From assembly GCA_030267965.1 (NCBI GenBank), contig BRYA01000075.1, positions 1 through 64,000 on the forward strand: a stretch of 64,000 nt of DNA, read 5' to 3'. Below, in pieces: positions 61,901-64,000 of this stretch (its first letter is position 1; every line of letters begins with the position of its first letter). Below the pieces are notes generated by a model. It was not told the origin of the DNA, did not search any database, and saw nothing but the letters and a program-made list of their open reading frames with translations. Both the position numbers and the translations under genes were made by a program. The DNA comes from Triparma columacea. Its lineage: Eukaryota > Sar > Bolidophyceae > Parmales > Triparmaceae.

Positions 61901-63751
61901 GGAATGAGGGAGGATCTCTCTGGCATGACACTCGCTTCCTTGACCCTCGAGGAAGGTTTTTGGAGAACAAGCAAAAAGTCGGACGACGTCCGCCCCTGCA
62001 TCACCCCCGAAGCATGCATTGGCGGCAACGATACTGAGACCATGTGCCGCGATGGACACACCGGCCCTTACTGCGCCCTCTGCGAGGACGACTACAACCT
62101 AGACCCTTTCATGCTTTGCAAGCAGTGCAGCGAGAGCAAAAACTATCTTGCTTTCACCGTCATCGCTTTCGTGCTGTTTGCCTTGATACTGCTAGGAGGG
62201 TATGTGCTCCTTATAAAGAAGCTGGGACGAAGGGGAGAGGAGGCTTGGAAGAGGTGCAAGAATGGGGTGAAGATTTTGTTCGCCTCCGCCCAGATTACAG
62301 CGTCCCTCCCCAACGTCATCCCGCAAGTGTCTCTCCCTGAGAACTTCAAAGAGGTGGTGGCGGCATCACAGTTCCTCAACTTCAACATGTTCACGCTCGT
62401 CCCCATGGGCTGCTTCGCAGGGGGAGGCTTCAACTTTTACGTCAAGTCTGTGGCTCTGACCATGTCTGTCGTCATGGTGATCGCGACACTTTCCCTCCTG
62501 GCGTTCTTTAAGAAGAGGCCAAACCTGTACACCGCTGCTATCGCCATCACGTACCTCACCCTTCCCACCATAACAACGACCGTCTTTGGTATGTTTCCTT
62601 GCGACAATTTCGACAATGGTAACTCTCGCCTCAGAAGCGACTTGAGCATCGACTGCAAAGCGGAAGGTAGGGGAGCTTGGGAGGCATTCGGCTACTTGAT
62701 GGTTGGGATCTTCCCAGTCGGGGTTCCGTTAATGTACTGGGTCCTCCTCTTCAGGATGAAGGACAGGTTGATGGGAGAAGATAGGATAAACGACGAGAAG
62801 CTCAGAGGGATATTGTTCTTGTGGGAGCCCTACAAGAAGGAGTACTGGTGGTGGGAGGTGTTCGAGACTGTGAGGAGGCTCGCAATGACTGGTTTGCTTT
62901 CTACCATCGATCCAGGTTCCTTCACGCAGATCAGCAGTGGCTTGATGATGGCAACTCTCTACACGATATACTTGGCTTGTGTTTTCCCATTCTGCGAGCT
63001 AAGGGACAACATCATTGCGATACTATCGGGAATCCTGCTTATCTTTACGTTCACTTCGGAGTTCCTGATGAAGTCGCAGAAGCTTGTGGAGGATGATTAC
63101 GAGGCGATGGGGCTTGGCGCAGTTTTGATCGCCGCAACGGTGCTCATAATTGTACTGTTCTTTGCATGGGCGTGGTACTCATTCAACGACCTGCAAGCAA
63201 GCAATGGTGGTATGGCTGCAATAGCTTTTCAAACTTCGCTCAGGTTTCCTCACAGGCCGAGGCCAGGAAGTAACGAGGGGGCAGGAGAAGGGATCGAATT
63301 TGGAGAGAGGAGCGGTAGCGAGTTCTTAAGTGATAATCCCATGAACGTAGTTGCTGAAACTGAAAAGGGGGGGGGGGAGGTTGGGGTTGGTAAGGGGGGT
63401 GAGGTTTTAGGGAAGGCCAAGAACCCGTTGATGGGAGATCGGGGGGTGAGAGGGGTGAGAGGGGGAAGAGGGGGAAGAGGGGAAAGAGGGGGAAGGGGAG
63501 GGAGAGGGCGGGGGGCACTCAAAAGGCCTTCCCACAATGACCCTTTGGTGACTTCATCGTCTGCTCCTCCTGCAGTTGCAGCGGCAGGCGAATCTTCAGA
63601 GACTACAGTGCAAATGGAATTGCAACCACAAGCATGGGAGATGCACACACAAGAAGGCACAGGGTACGTCTTCTACTTCAACAAAGTTACGGGACAGACA
63701 ACATGGGAGAAACCGGAGGAATTCGGGGAGGGGGGGGGTGAGGACAGATAA
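58902..63751 (+). CDS. Cys-repeat (GCC2/GCC3) polytopic receptor-like protein with WW domain
   Basis: Four exons (58902-59601, 59694-60862, 60980-61226, 61320-63751) encode 1515 residues. After an N-terminal hydrophobic signal (about residues 17-32) comes a beta-helix-like region with GGGIEIRDGAVVDL and GYGGGAIYVSDS turns. From about 240 to 900 there are many GCC2/GCC3 (ephrin-receptor-like) units of the form CxxGxYxxxxxxxxCxxCPAGK. A membrane domain of roughly seven helices spans about 980-1330 (first helix YLAFTVIAFVLFALILLGG), with conserved-looking loops (LWEPYKKEYWWWEVFETVRR). The cytosolic tail is Gly/Arg-rich and ends in a WW domain (AWEMHTQEGTGYVFYFN, then TGQTTWEKPEEF). Likely surface sensing coupled to Pro-rich partners; ligand and signalling are inference. 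The third intron (93 bp) is stop-free. Confidence 0.82.
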
Positions 63752-64000
63752 AACTTAGTTGAGAATCGAATATGATTCGAAACTAAAAGGTTAATGACAG
63801 CGTCGAAAAATATGTGGTTGGAGAGTACATATAAGCGGCAACATACTGTCAGAAGAATTTAATGTTTTTGTTATATTTTTAAGTTGGAGGAGAAGGCAAT
63901 TTTTGTTCGCTTCTCAAACTGCGCTGTGAGCGAGAGAGAACCAAAAAGAAGGACTTCTGAGCTGAAGACGTTGGAAAACCCTCTCGAGCTACGTTTTTTT
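63752..64000. other. 3' flank at window end
   Basis: About 250 bases after the receptor gene stop. They are AT-rich with several TTTTTG/AATAT tracts but contain no clear gene. Any following gene lies outside the window. Confidence 0.5.

Noticed and set aside
1..64000. tRNA, rRNA and snRNA genes
   Set aside because: I looked in the spacers for tRNA-like arms and B-box (GGTTCGA) sequences and found none that fold convincingly; the conserved GGTTCGCT upstream of the MYND genes is a promoter element, not a B box within a tRNA.

Overview
The window begins at a chromosome end: uninterrupted CCCTAA telomere repeats (the C-rich strand of TTAGGG) fill the first 70 bases. What follows is a compact, gene-dense nuclear genome of a photosynthetic eukaryote with small introns. 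Donors are mostly GTGAG or GTAAG and acceptors CAG or TAG. Many products carry a signal peptide followed by an aromatic residue at the predicted cleavage point (AF, SF, SW), the bipartite targeting signature of secondary red plastids. Phosphoribulokinase, a TIC110-like envelope protein and plastid-type LeuB fit this. I infer an ochrophyte (stramenopile) alga, possibly near Bolidophyceae/Parmales, but the exact lineage is not shown by the sequence.

Layout. 261-7805 (-) is a 2514-residue intronless protein with three or four START-like lipid-binding repeats fused to two tandem XK-related (XKR) scramblase-like membrane modules. A divergent neighbour (8909-11023, +) has one such module. Between them lies a very AT-rich block. 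Next come a plastid thioredoxin-like protein (11466-12253), a class V PLP enzyme (12454-14108, -), a DUF4336 protein (14455-16405, -) and a protein with a degenerate 2H-phosphoesterase-like fold (16754-18070, +). At 18397-25529 there is a tandem array of four ankyrin/MYND-finger genes. The fourth is interrupted by about 1.3 kb of extremely GC-rich DNA encoding a full selU (tRNA 2-selenouridine synthase), read in frame with the MYND part. A five-exon plastid rubredoxin-domain gene (25667-27832, -) shares a 212-bp divergent promoter with the TIC110-like gene (28045-31657, +).

The second half holds a PH-like protein (31734-33980, -), acetylornithine aminotransferase (34773-36268, +), a lysine-rich protein (about 36716-37653, +), LeuB (37872-39251, -), a UAA-family nucleotide-sugar transporter (39620-41058, -), a tiny secreted cysteine-rich protein (41180-41622, +), a polytopic membrane protein with an in-frame amber codon (41686-43738, -), an unrecognised five-exon gene (43925-46275, +), a 13-exon type I membrane protein of about 2768 residues built from PPC-like repeats with endocytic NPF motifs (46353-55910, +), PDCD5 (56018-56492, -), phosphoribulokinase (57024-58668, -), and a beta-helix / GCC2-GCC3 cysteine-repeat / polytopic / WW-domain protein (58902-63751, +).

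Exon structures were assembled by hand from GT-AG sites that keep frame and restore family motifs. I found no tRNA, rRNA or CRISPR array. The strongest candidates for undescribed biology are the START-XKR fusion, the selU insertion into a MYND gene, the giant PPC-repeat receptor and the WW-tailed cysteine-repeat receptor.
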